From assembly GCA_013178185.1 (NCBI GenBank), contig JABLXC010000002.1:164948-228947 (forward strand): a DNA stretch of 64,000 nt, written 5' to 3'. Positions 9,531 through 17,140 of the stretch are shown here, piece after piece. This DNA comes from Anaerolineae bacterium. Lineage in GTDB: Bacteria > Chloroflexota > Anaerolineae > Anaerolineales > Anaerolineaceae. Each line of letters starts with the position of its first letter. The first letter of the stretch is position 1. The translations under genes and the position numbers were made by a program. The notes under the pieces are model-generated. The model saw only the letters and a program-made list of their open reading frames with translations. It ran no database searches and was not told the DNA's origin.

Positions 9531-10520
9531 ATGGAACATTTTACAAGGCCTACTCGTAATCTTGCGTTGGAGCTCGTACGGGTGACGGAAGCGGCGGCTC
9601 TGGCTGCGGGCCGTTATATGGGGCGCGGCGATAAAATCGCCGCCGACCAGGCGGCGGTCAATGCCATGCGTCTCGTGCTGAATTCAGTCCAAATGGATGG
9701 CATCATCATCATTGGCGAGGGCGAGAAAGATGAAGCTCCGATGCTGTATAACGGCGAGCGGCTGGGCACCGGTGAAGAACCGGAGGTTGATATTGCTATA
9801 GATCCTATTGACGGCACCCGCCCTCTGGCGTTCGGTTTACCGGGCGCCATCTCGACCGTGGCACTGGCGCCGCGTGGCAGTATGTTCAACCCAGGTCCCA
9901 TCGTGTATATGCACAAGATTGCGGTCGGTCCGAGCGCTCGAGGCGCCATTGATATCAACGCCCCGGTTGGCGTCAATCTCCACAATATCGCCCGCGCCAA
10001 AGGGGTGGATATAGATGACCTGGTGGTGGTCATTTTGGATCGTCCCCGCCATGAGCAATTGATTGCTGATGTCCGGCGCTGTGGCGCCCGCATCAGTCTG
10101 ATCCATGATGGCGATGTCGCTGGCGCGCTGATGACAGCCGACCCCGACTCGAACATTGACGTTCTGATGGGCATTGGCGGCACTCCTGAGGGCGTTCTGG
10201 CAGCCTGCGCCTTGCGCGCAGCAGGCGGCGAGATGCAAGGAAAGCTCTTTGCCCGCAACGAAGACGAATACAAACGCGGCAGAGACGCTGGCTACGATTT
10301 TGACAAGGTGTTGATGATCGAGGATCTGGTTTCTTCTGACGACGTTTTCTTTGCGGCTACCGGGTTGACCGGCGGCCAACTGCTTAAGGGCGTAACTTAT
10401 TTTGCCGACGGCGCCCGCACCGAAAGCCTGGTAATGCGCGGCCTTACCGGTACGGTTCGTCGTATCATGGCCACCCACAGCCTGAAAAAGCTGGATGTCG
10501 TCAGTTCGATTCAATATTGA
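9531..10520 (+). CDS. glpX: Class II fructose-1,6-bisphosphatase (GlpX type)
   Basis: 329 residues, full length for the family. Metal- and substrate-binding motifs are visible: GEGEKDEAPML near residue 63, the DPIDGTR box near residue 92 and the GIGGTPEGVLAACAL segment near residue 205. It hydrolyses fructose-1,6-bisphosphate to fructose-6-phosphate in gluconeogenesis. It follows cdsA by 51 nt and ends at a strong terminator, so it closes the frr-uppS-cdsA run or forms its own unit. Confidence 0.95.
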   Translation: MEHFTRPTRNLALELVRVTEAAALAAGRYMGRGDKIAADQAAVNAMRLVLNSVQMDGIIIIGEGEKDEAPMLYNGERLGTGEEPEVDIAIDPIDGTRPLAFGLPGAISTVALAPRGSMFNPGPIVYMHKIAVGPSARGAIDINAPVGVNLHNIARAKGVDIDDLVVVILDRPRHEQLIADVRRCGARISLIHDGDVAGALMTADPDSNIDVLMGIGGTPEGVLAACALRAAGGEMQGKLFARNEDEYKRGRDAGYDFDKVLMIEDLVSSDDVFFAATGLTGGQLLKGVTYFADGARTESLVMRGLTGTVRRIMATHSLKKLDVVSSIQY

Positions 10521-10532
10521 TCGTGCGGCAAG

Positions 10533-10566
10533 GTGGGGCACCTAAAAGAGGGTGCCCCACTCCTTT
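10533..10566 (+). terminator. Rho-independent terminator after glpX
   Basis: GTGGGGCACC (10533–10542) pairs with GGTGCCCCAC (10551–10560) around an 8-nt loop, followed by TCCTTTT. It lies 12 nt after the glpX stop and also separates it from the convergent peptidase gene. Confidence 0.9.
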
Positions 10567-10574
10567 TGGTCTGT

Positions 10575-11750
10575 TCATACAAATAACCGGATCAATTTTT
10601 CGGTCAGGCCCACCGCTTCTTCTAATTTTTCCGGGCTGATCCATCCCAGGTTATCATCTGGCGTGTGCGCAAAGTCCAGGTTCAGCAAGCCGCCCTGGCT
10701 GATCGCCAGGGTGGGAATGCCGCGCGGGTAGAACCAGGAATGGTCGCTGGCGGGCCAGGGTTCGGTCTGCATGGCGCCAGGGAATTGCCGGATGACTGCC
10801 CTGGCGGCTTGCTCGATCGCGGCCGGAACTTCGAAAAAGGCCACCGTGGTTGTTTTGAGGGCATGACCGATTCCATCCAGGTTGATGGCGGCCAGAATAT
10901 CCTCAGCGGGCTGGTCAAAGCGGTTGATATAAGCCTGATCAACCGTCATGCTGTACTCCTCACCGCCGAAGAACACCAGTTCGACCGGCGGCGCGGGCTG
11001 GCTCTCCGCCAGGCTTTCGGCCAGCGCCAACAGCAAGCCTACACCGCTGGCGTTATCCCACGCGCCGGGGGTGTCGATTTTTGTGTCGTAGTGCGCGCAC
11101 AGCACGATCCGCCTTCCGGCGGTGAGCGGGCGGCGCGCGATCAGGTTCTTTGCCTGCCCGGCTTTGCTCTGGCTGCGAATTTGCAGGTGCGCGGTCTGCC
11201 CGGCTGACCGGATCAACCGCAATCCCTCCTCAGCCAGTACTGTGACCGAAGGGATGGTGAACTGGTAGTCTTCGATCAGCGCCCAGCGCCTGTGCAGTTG
11301 CGGATGAACGGTGATGATGGCAGGTGGACGTTTTTCTTCTAATATTTGAACAACCCGCTGGTCGTCTTCACTGGCGTAGAAAGCTTCTTTTGCGGCCAGT
11401 GGTTCACGCGCCAGGTGGCCATAAAGCACGGGGATCTGATGGGTGAGATCGGCTGCTTCCAGTTCGGCCAGTGTTCCAAGCGGAATGAGAGGCGCTGCCG
11501 TCTGGCAGGGAGGCGAGAAGACATTCGGGATGGCTTCGATAAGCCTGCCGCCGATTTCTAAGCGGGTTTCTTCTGCGAACCAGTATGGGAATTCAATGGA
11601 TTGGACCTCTACGGCAAACCCGCATTTTGCCAAAATTTCGCTGATATAGTTACCGGCAGCATGGTAGCCCGGTGTGGCGATCATGCGGCAGCCGATTTCT
11701 CCTGCCAGGTGTTGGACATATTCATAAGCTCTCTTGCCAAAATTTTTCAT
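10575..11750 (-). CDS. M28-family zinc aminopeptidase
   Basis: 391 residues without a signal peptide. The M28 metal ligands are in order: the HYDT motif (first His and its Asp neighbour), the bridging Asp in GAWDNASGVG, the GGEEY glutamate pair, the Asp in NLDGIG and the late His in FAHTPDDNLG. These enzymes remove N-terminal residues from peptides using a two-zinc site. The open frame runs to 11846, but ATG at 11750 with AGGGA 7 nt upstream is the better start. It converges on glpX. Confidence 0.87.
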   Translation of the reverse strand: MKNFGKRAYEYVQHLAGEIGCRMIATPGYHAAGNYISEILAKCGFAVEVQSIEFPYWFAEETRLEIGGRLIEAIPNVFSPPCQTAAPLIPLGTLAELEAADLTHQIPVLYGHLAREPLAAKEAFYASEDDQRVVQILEEKRPPAIITVHPQLHRRWALIEDYQFTIPSVTVLAEEGLRLIRSAGQTAHLQIRSQSKAGQAKNLIARRPLTAGRRIVLCAHYDTKIDTPGAWDNASGVGLLLALAESLAESQPAPPVELVFFGGEEYSMTVDQAYINRFDQPAEDILAAINLDGIGHALKTTTVAFFEVPAAIEQAARAVIRQFPGAMQTEPWPASDHSWFYPRGIPTLAISQGGLLNLDFAHTPDDNLGWISPEKLEEAVGLTEKLIRLFV

Positions 11751-12065
11751 GGATGATCCCTGTTCTGATGAGTGAATAATGGGGCAGCGACATTTGCGCC
11801 CGCCGGTTTTGCGCTGCTTCCCAGAAGGCCGGGGATGCGTGGGCACGAAGGACTTCTCTCAACCCTTTCCGATTATACCGGGATCGAGAAGATTGTTTCA
11901 CCGGGTTAAGACAAAAGTTCAGACGCTATTTCTTCCACCCTCCTCTAACTACCCCTTGTCAGTGGGTGGAAGTTTTAACTGAGGTTAAAAAAATAATCCC
12001 CTCCCAACTGGGAAGTAGGCTGGGGTAGGTTGTTTGAACTCTCGTCCGAACATCAGTATCAAGAA
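11751..12065. other. Gene-free intergenic stretch
   Basis: No gene is supported between the M28 start and the SIMPL terminator. The stretch holds C/G-rich low-information sequence (CCCCTCCCAACTGGGAAG near 12000). It must contain the peptidase promoter, but no clear -35/-10 pair is visible. Confidence 0.5.
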
Positions 12066-12100
12066 ACGAAAACAGCCCTCTTTCCGAGGGCTGTTCGTTC
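12066..12100 (-). terminator. Rho-independent terminator after the SIMPL gene
   Basis: AACAGCCCTC (12071–12080) and GAGGGCTGTT (12086–12095) form a 10-bp stem with a 5-nt loop. On the minus strand it is followed by a T-rich tract, just after the SIMPL stop. Confidence 0.85.
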
Positions 12101-12109
12101 AGGTCATCG

Positions 12110-12838
12110 TTACCGGATGGCGTAGGTGATGTCGGCGTTTACCGTCAGGATCAATTGTCCGGCTGAGACTGGGGCTTGAGAAGCTGCGTAAGATCCGCCC
12201 AAACCTTTACCTTCGAAGACGGGTACCGGGGCGCCGGCCGAGTAGGTATTGACTGAGAGGATATCGCCAAGTTGGACGGCGGCTGCTTCGGCGATTTGCT
12301 GGGCGGTGTCTTTTGCATCCTCGATAGCTGCCTTGCGTGCTTCGATCATAGCCGTCTTCTTATCGGTGACATCGAACTGGATGCTGTTGATGTTGTTGGC
12401 GCCAGCTTTGACCACCGCATCGAGCATTTCGCCCAGTTTGCTCAGGTCGCGGATGGTTACGACGACAACGTTATCCACGACATAATCGGTCTGTGTAATC
12501 TCACCGGTTGGCCCATATTGAGGCTGCGGGTAGACATTGAACGCGCTGGTCTGAATATCCTTCTGGTCTACGCCCATATCGGTCAGCACTTTAGAAATGG
12601 ACTGCGCCTGGGCATTATTTTCACGTAGCGCCACACCCACATCTTCAGCGCGGCTTTGGACGCCAATGTTAATGTAAGCCAGGTCAGGTACCAGGTACAC
12701 GATGCCGGTGCCGGAAGCGGAGAGTGAGCGGGTGGGCGCTTCTTTCGCCGCAGGGGCTGCAGCAGCGCCGGTGCAGGCTGCCAGGCCAAACGCCAGCATG
12801 AGACTGATGACAACAAATATGTATTTACGAGAGATCAT
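12110..12838 (-). CDS. SIMPL-domain (DUF541) lipoprotein
   Basis: 242 residues. A hydrophobic signal of about 20 residues ends in the lipobox LAAC, so Cys22 should be lipidated and the protein anchored outside the membrane. The rest is a SIMPL/DUF541 domain: SASGTGIVYLVPDLAYINIGV, QAQSISKVLTDMGVDQKDIQT and the Ala-rich helix ending DTAQQIAEAAAVQLGDI. The cellular role of the family is not well defined; it includes oxidative-stress and BP26-like periplasmic proteins. ATG at 12838 has AGGAG 7 nt upstream. It ends at its own terminator. Confidence 0.85.
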   Translation of the reverse strand: MISRKYIFVVISLMLAFGLAACTGAAAAPAAKEAPTRSLSASGTGIVYLVPDLAYINIGVQSRAEDVGVALRENNAQAQSISKVLTDMGVDQKDIQTSAFNVYPQPQYGPTGEITQTDYVVDNVVVVTIRDLSKLGEMLDAVVKAGANNINSIQFDVTDKKTAMIEARKAAIEDAKDTAQQIAEAAAVQLGDILSVNTYSAGAPVPVFEGKGLGGSYAASQAPVSAGQLILTVNADITYAIR

Positions 12839-13009
12839 TCTTTGCTCCTTGGTGAGATAGGTTTTATCCTTTATACAACAGACGATGGGAACAGAAAAAA
12901 GTTCCGCCGTTGATGCTTGAAAATCTATTCTGGCTGTGATAATATCATATTGTTCCTCCTGCCGGTTGCCCCCCTCAACCGGTGGGGGGAACATTTTTTA
13001 TATACACCC

Positions 13010-13037
13010 TTGACATTTATTTATCATGGCATATAAT
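13010..13037 (+). promoter_or_regulatory. Consensus sigma-70-type promoter of the cysKE leader
   Basis: TTGACA at 13010–13015 and TATAAT at 13032–13037 with a 16-nt spacer; both hexamers are perfect. Transcription should begin near 13044 and run through the leader ORF and attenuator before cysK. A C6/G6 hairpin (12969–12989) lies upstream. Confidence 0.85.
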
Positions 13038-13072
13038 AATTTAGAAGAATTAGATAGATATTAGGAGAATTC

Positions 13073-13108
13073 ATGTTAACGTGCATGTGTCTGGGGCGGG
13101 GTATGTAG
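13073..13108 (+). CDS. 11-codon cysteine-containing leader peptide upstream of cysK
   Basis: Reads MLTCMCLGRGM then TAG. ATG at 13073 has AGGAG (13063–13067) 5 nt upstream, about 20 nt downstream of the expected transcription start. Two of eleven codons are cysteine (TGC 13082, TGT 13088), in front of a cysteine-biosynthesis operon. This is what a translation-sensing attenuator leader would look like. Expression is inferred from the start signals only. Confidence 0.65.
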   Translation: MLTCMCLGRGM

Positions 13109-13228
13109 TCACCGCCCTGTAAGATAGAAAAATTTTGGCCAACCAGCAGGGCCGTGGTCTGCAGCCTCGCACAACGATCTTTGTAGCGCTGCCGCCATTT
13201 TGGGCAATGTGTCTGGTTGGTCTTTTTT
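13092..13228 (+). promoter_or_regulatory. Putative cysteine-responsive transcription attenuator
   Basis: Three competing segments are visible. A is TGGGGCGG (13092–13099), overlapping the end of the leader ORF. B is CCGCCCTG (13112–13119), which can pair with A. C is GCAGGGC (13146–13152), which can pair with B instead. C abuts the 5' arm of the terminator. A ribosome stalled at the Cys codons would cover A and let B pair with C, disfavouring the terminator. A ribosome reaching the TAG at 13106 would cover B and allow termination. The loop of the terminator holds a long imperfect helix from about 13154 to 13198. Pairings were found by eye. Confidence 0.6.
13137..13228 (+). terminator. Long-loop intrinsic terminator of the cysKE leader
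   Basis: GGCCAACCAG (13137–13146) pairs with CTGGTTGGTC (13213–13222) with one G·U, followed directly by TTTTTT (13223–13228) and 29 nt before cysK. The 66-nt loop is itself helical (TGG…GCAG…CGC…ACAA / TTGT…GCG…CTGC…CCA). Confidence 0.75.
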
Positions 13229-13257
13229 ATTCTACATCATGAGTTAAGGAATGAAAG

Positions 13258-14190
13258 ATGAAAATCGCTAACGATGTCACCGAGTTAATTGGAAATACCC
13301 CCCTGGTGCGGTTGAACCGCCTGGTTGAAGGCAATCATGCAGATGTTGTGCTGAAATTGGAATTCTATAACCCGGCTCATAGCGTCAAGGATCGGATTGG
13401 CGTCTCTATGATTAAGGCTGCCGAAAAGGCAGGTTTGATCAAACCGGATACCATCGTCCTGGAACCGACCAGTGGGAACACGGGAATTGCCCTGGCAATG
13501 GTTTGCGCTGCCCGGGGTTACCGCTGCACTCTGGTCATGCCTGAGACAATGAGTCAGGAGCGCCGTATACTGCTGCGCGCTTATGGCGCTGAGCTGGTGT
13601 TGACGCCCGGCAGCGAGGGTATGGGCGGCGCGATCCGCAAAGCTCAAGAGATGGCCGCAAGCGACCCGCGTTACTTCATCCCGCAGCAATTTGAAAACCC
13701 TGCCAACCCGGAGATTCACCGCCGCACGACCGCCGAAGAGATCTGGCGTGATACCGATGGGAAAGTGGATATCGTCGTTTCTGGGGTTGGCACCGGCGGC
13801 ACGATTACCGGGGTCGGTGAGGTGCTCAAGGCTCGCAAGCCCGATGTTCGCATGGTTGCGGTTGAACCGGACGCTTCCCCTGTACTTTCGGGGGGAGAAA
13901 AGGGGCCGCACCCGATTCAGGGGATTGGCGCTGGTTTTGTGCCAGCAGTTCTGAACACAAAGATCTACGATGAAATTATCCGGGTGAAAGCTGAGGACGC
14001 GTTTCAAACCGCCCGGCTGCTCGCAAAACAGGAAGGCCTGCTGGTGGGGATCTCCTCCGGCGCGGCAACCTGGGCAGCTTTGCAGGTGGCGCGCCGTCCA
14101 GAGAATGCTGGCAAGCTGATTGTGGTCATCATCCCATCTTTCGGCGAGCGTTATCTCAGCACGCCTCTTTTTGCTGACCTGGCAGGTTAA
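13258..14190 (+). CDS. cysK: Cysteine synthase (O-acetylserine sulfhydrylase)
   Basis: 310 residues, the usual CysK length. The PLP lysine lies in HSVKDRIG (K44); the phosphate-binding and substrate loops [12 protein letters not shown] and [11 protein letters not shown] are intact, as is the C-terminal GISSGAA motif. It replaces the acetyl group of O-acetylserine with sulfide to give cysteine. AAGGAA lies upstream of ATG at 13258. It forms an operon with cysE 27 nt downstream, behind the leader peptide and terminator described above. Confidence 0.97.
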   Translation: MKIANDVTELIGNTPLVRLNRLVEGNHADVVLKLEFYNPAHSVKDRIGVSMIKAAEKAGLIKPDTIVLEPTSGNTGIALAMVCAARGYRCTLVMPETMSQERRILLRAYGAELVLTPGSEGMGGAIRKAQEMAASDPRYFIPQQFENPANPEIHRRTTAEEIWRDTDGKVDIVVSGVGTGGTITGVGEVLKARKPDVRMVAVEPDASPVLSGGEKGPHPIQGIGAGFVPAVLNTKIYDEIIRVKAEDAFQTARLLAKQEGLLVGISSGAATWAALQVARRPENAGKLIVVIIPSFGERYLSTPLFADLAG

Positions 14191-14217
14191 CGCTTTGGTC
14201 AAAAGGCAGAGAAAATT

Positions 14218-14976
14218 ATGTTCCAATGGTTAAAACATGACCTTGAAGCCGTTTTCGAGCGCGATCCGGCGGCGCGCACCCCTCTTGAGGTGATTCTCAG
14301 CTATCCTGGTGTGCATGCGGTTTTCGGCTATCGTATTGCCCATTGGCTGTGGGTGCACCACTTTAAGCTACTGGGGCGGCTGGTCTCTTTTTTCTTCCGG
14401 TTTCTGACCGGCGTCGAAGTCCACCCCGGCGCGAAAATTGGCTCCCGGTTGTTTATTGATCACGGCATGGGCGTGGTGATTGGCGAGACCGCTGAAGTAG
14501 GGCGGGATGTGACGCTGTATCATGGCGTTACATTAGGTGGGGTGAGCTTGCAAAAGGGCAAACGCCATCCCACCATCGAAGATAACGTTGTGATTGGCGC
14601 AGGCGCAAAGGTTCTAGGCGCCATCACTGTGGGCAAGGGCAGCCGCATCGGCGCGAACGCTGTGGTTGTGAAAGATGTACCCGCCAATTCGGTCGTCGTG
14701 GGCGTTCCTGGTCAGGTGGTTGTGCGCAGCCAGCCGAGCGCAGCGGCGCCGGATTTGAATCACGATAAGCTTCCCGATACCATCGGCATTGCCCTGGCTT
14801 CTTTGATGGAGCGGGTGGAGCTATTGGAAAAGGGGTTGGGCGCCTATGCCAGCGCGCCATTGGCGCTTGAGACTGTACTGGCGGGCGGCAATGGAAACGG
14901 CCATAAAGAAACGCCTCCCCATCACCCCCATGCTCCTGATCACGGCTTGTGGCGCGGGGAAGATTTTATGATTTGA
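14218..14976 (+). CDS. cysE: Serine O-acetyltransferase
   Basis: 252 residues. N-terminal helices ([20 protein letters not shown]…[15 protein letters not shown]) are followed by the left-handed beta-helix with hexapeptide repeats; [27 protein letters not shown] and YHGVTLGGV are the catalytic and acetyl-CoA segments of CysE. It makes O-acetylserine for CysK encoded just upstream. The C-terminal ~70 residues are an extra tail ending in a His-rich stretch ([13 protein letters not shown]), longer than in typical short CysE proteins. The operon ends at a terminator 20 nt later. Confidence 0.95.
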   Translation: MFQWLKHDLEAVFERDPAARTPLEVILSYPGVHAVFGYRIAHWLWVHHFKLLGRLVSFFFRFLTGVEVHPGAKIGSRLFIDHGMGVVIGETAEVGRDVTLYHGVTLGGVSLQKGKRHPTIEDNVVIGAGAKVLGAITVGKGSRIGANAVVVKDVPANSVVVGVPGQVVVRSQPSAAAPDLNHDKLPDTIGIALASLMERVELLEKGLGAYASAPLALETVLAGGNGNGHKETPPHHPHAPDHGLWRGEDFMI

Positions 14977-14995
14977 GGCACGTGAACAGCTTAGA

Positions 14996-15034
14996 AAAGA
15001 CCTCCGGAAAGTCGAACAACCAGAGGTCTTTTTA
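14996..15034 (+). terminator. Terminator between convergent cysE and CAP–LysM gene
   Basis: AAAGACCTC (14996–15004) pairs with GAGGTCTTT (15023–15031), then TTATT. The A-run ahead of the stem gives a T-run on the other strand, so it may act in both directions. Confidence 0.8.
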
Positions 15035-15037
15035 TTG

Positions 15038-16096
15038 CTATGGTTCCTTTGTGGGATCTTTTGGCGGTTCTTTGGCGCCGGGTTTAGAACGCAGCAGGTG
15101 ATTGGCCAGAACGGTAACCAGCCCTAGCCCGCAAATGGCCACCAGGCTGATCCCGAACCAGCGCCGGTCGAACTTTGGTAAGGTCACCAGCGGCTGGCTC
15201 GTTGGCGTGGGTTCCAATGTGGCTGTGCGGGTTGGCCGGGTAGGTTGCGGGGTAAATGTAGGCCGAGGAGTGCGAGTGGCGGGGCGCGGCGTGATGGTGA
15301 TGGTGGGCGTGAGCGTTGGCGTGAAGGCTGGCCGCACCAATAACTTCTGGCCGACATAAATCACAGGGTTTGGGGTTGGCAGGCCGTTCAGTGCAGCAAG
15401 CTGGTCGGTCGTCTGTCCGTATGCTGTGGCAATTGACCAGAGCGTCTGGCCGGCTTCAACAATGTGTACGATCGAACCGTTCTCCAGAGGAGTCGCCGCG
15501 ACGACAGTTTTGATGACCTCCGCGCTGGGCGAGGGGGCAGCGCTGCCCCTGGTGACTGCGGTCGCTGCGGGGGAAGCGACTGTCTGACTGCCGCCAGTTG
15601 TGCAATGATCAACGGTATAGTAAACTAGCCCGTCGCTCCCGATTGCGGCTCCTGCGCCAATGTCGGAAAATCTTGAATTGAGCAGTACCAGGTTGCGATG
15701 CTGGTAATCGTTCCAGATCACATTAACGATGTAGTCAACCGTTGTTGCCGCCTGCGCCACAGCCACAGCTTCGTCACAAATCACGCTGTCGCCGCTGCCA
15801 TAACCGGCCGCCAGGGCGCGGTCGGTTTCGCTGCTGCCGCCCGAACCAGTATGGGACCACGATCCGATGGAAGCCTGGTATTGCGAATGAAGCTGGGCGG
15901 CGGACATCAGCGCGTTATTGATTTGCAGCGCTGGTAACCCGTTTGCGTTACGCAAGTTGTTGATTGCCGCGATCAAATTATAAGGGCTGGGCGGCGTGGA
16001 TTGCGCCATCACCGCCGGTTGAGGGAAGGGGAGAAGAACCAGCAGGATCAGAATGGCTGCCGCCAGCAAGGTGGTGAAGAGAGGCTTGTCTTGCAT
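15038..16096 (-). CDS. CAP (SCP)-domain, LysM and Thr/Pro-linker membrane-anchored protein
   Basis: 352 residues. N-terminal signal/anchor (about residues 9–31), a CAP domain (LIAAINNLRNANGLPALQIN … HSQYQASIGSWSHTG … VIWNDYQHRNLVLL … FSDIGAGAA), a LysM repeat (VHIVEAGQTLWSIATAYGQ…LPTPNPVIYVGQKLLV), a (Thr-Pro-Arg)-rich linker and a C-terminal membrane segment with a basic tail. It should sit on the cell surface; LysM suggests glycan binding and CAP domains are often of unknown enzymatic role. It lies 19 nt from the start-side end of a paralogue in tandem. The ATG is 8 nt from a TATAAT, so the transcript may be leaderless. Confidence 0.85.
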   Translation of the reverse strand: MQDKPLFTTLLAAAILILLVLLPFPQPAVMAQSTPPSPYNLIAAINNLRNANGLPALQINNALMSAAQLHSQYQASIGSWSHTGSGGSSETDRALAAGYGSGDSVICDEAVAVAQAATTVDYIVNVIWNDYQHRNLVLLNSRFSDIGAGAAIGSDGLVYYTVDHCTTGGSQTVASPAATAVTRGSAAPSPSAEVIKTVVAATPLENGSIVHIVEAGQTLWSIATAYGQTTDQLAALNGLPTPNPVIYVGQKLLVRPAFTPTLTPTITITPRPATRTPRPTFTPQPTRPTRTATLEPTPTSQPLVTLPKFDRRWFGISLVAICGLGLVTVLANHLLRSKPGAKEPPKDPTKEP

Positions 16097-16104
16097 GGGA
16101 GAAG

Positions 16105-16110
16105 ATTATA
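16105..16110 (-). promoter_or_regulatory. -10 box giving a near-leaderless start
   Basis: On the minus strand GGTTATAAT precedes the ATG at 16096 with only 8 nt between, too close for a normal ribosome-binding site. The same GGTTATAAT arrangement is seen before two other genes in the window. Confidence 0.55.
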
Positions 16111-16115
16111 ACCGA

Positions 16116-17087
16116 TCACGCCCCCGGTTTTTGCCCACCCCGCAGCGTCGTGATCAGAATTGCCAGCAAGCCGAGCACGCTGATGGCGACCACAGCAATT
16201 CCTAAGGCGCGCGAATCTTCGCTGCCTAAGGAGGGGATTCTCGGCAAGAGGGGGGGCGGGGTTGCTGTCGGCTCGATGGTCATGGTTCGAGTCGGGCGAG
16301 GGGTAAAGGTGAATTTTGGCGTCTTGGTGGGCGGGAGAGGGGTCTGGCTGGGGATCAGGGATGGTGTGGGCGTAAAAGCCAGCCGAACGACGATCTTTTG
16401 CCCGGGGTAAACAATTGGTTTTTCCACAGAAATTCCAGGGTTCAACGCCGCCAGATCGAGGATCTTGACACCGTACGCGATAGCGACGTTCCACAAGGTT
16501 TGGCCAGGTTGAATAACGTGGATGATGGAGCCATCTTCTGCCGGGGTTGCAGTTTGCATGGGGTTAACCGGTGCAAGTGTGGGCTGCGGGCTGGCGCTGC
16601 CGGAACTGCCCGGAAGCTGGGTCTGGCGGTAGTTGGTGGTCTTTCCTGTATTCTTGACATCCAGTGTGTAGTACACAACGCCGTCTTTTACTGCCACACC
16701 GGCGCCTACCAGCCCTTCTGTATACCCGACGACTGTGTTCGTGTGTAGGTCGTCTGCCCATTGGGTGTATACCACGTATTGGGGAGAGGCGTTCAGGCCG
16801 CCGCCTATGTTTTCGGCGGTGATTCCGTCATCTGCCGGGCTGCTGCCATCTTTCCGGGTGTGTGTGAATACGCCGATGGTGGCCATATAGTCAGAATGTT
16901 CCTGGGCGATTGCCATCAGGGCGCCATCTACCTGGTAGGGAGGCAGACCAAAGGAAGCTCGCATTTCGTTTACGGTGTTGATAAGGTCTGATGCACCCCA
17001 TGTTTGCGCGTGGACGCTTTCCGGCTGTGCGGGAGCGAGACAAACCAGACTGATCAGGATCAGGGAAACAGATAAAAAAAGACGCAT
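16116..17087 (-). CDS. CAP-domain, LysM and Thr/Pro-linker membrane-anchored protein (paralogue)
   Basis: 323 residues with the same layout as its downstream neighbour: signal segment (residues 1–25), CAP domain (LINTVNEMRASFGLPPYQVD … HSDYMATIGVFTHTR … VVGYTEGLVGAGVA), LysM (VIQPGQTLWNVAIAYGVKI), Thr/Pro-rich linker and a C-terminal membrane helix. The two genes are tandem duplicates that have diverged strongly. Likely exposed on the cell surface. ATG at 17087 lies 9 nt from a TATAAT and has no ribosome-binding site, again suggesting a leaderless message. Confidence 0.85.
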   Translation of the reverse strand: MRLFLSVSLILISLVCLAPAQPESVHAQTWGASDLINTVNEMRASFGLPPYQVDGALMAIAQEHSDYMATIGVFTHTRKDGSSPADDGITAENIGGGLNASPQYVVYTQWADDLHTNTVVGYTEGLVGAGVAVKDGVVYYTLDVKNTGKTTNYRQTQLPGSSGSASPQPTLAPVNPMQTATPAEDGSIIHVIQPGQTLWNVAIAYGVKILDLAALNPGISVEKPIVYPGQKIVVRLAFTPTPSLIPSQTPLPPTKTPKFTFTPRPTRTMTIEPTATPPPLLPRIPSLGSEDSRALGIAVVAISVLGLLAILITTLRGGQKPGA

Positions 17088-17096
17088 TCGGTTTGA

Positions 17097-17102
17097 ATTA
17101 TA
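17097..17102 (-). promoter_or_regulatory. -10 box giving a near-leaderless start
   Basis: Minus-strand GGTTATAAT ends 9 nt before the ATG at 17087. No convincing -35 element is seen. Confidence 0.5.
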
Positions 17103-17140
17103 ACCGGATGTGAGCTGATTTTTTGTGAAATCTGACCATA

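Noticed and set aside
11980..12050. C/G-rich block as a mobile repeat
   Set aside because: Only short imperfect runs are shared with other intergenic stretches; no defined ends or second full copy in the window.
13111..13228. T-box or SAM riboswitch ahead of cysK
   Set aside because: The conserved T-box core (TGGNACCGCG-type) and SAM-box sequence were not found; leader-peptide attenuation explains the visible elements better.
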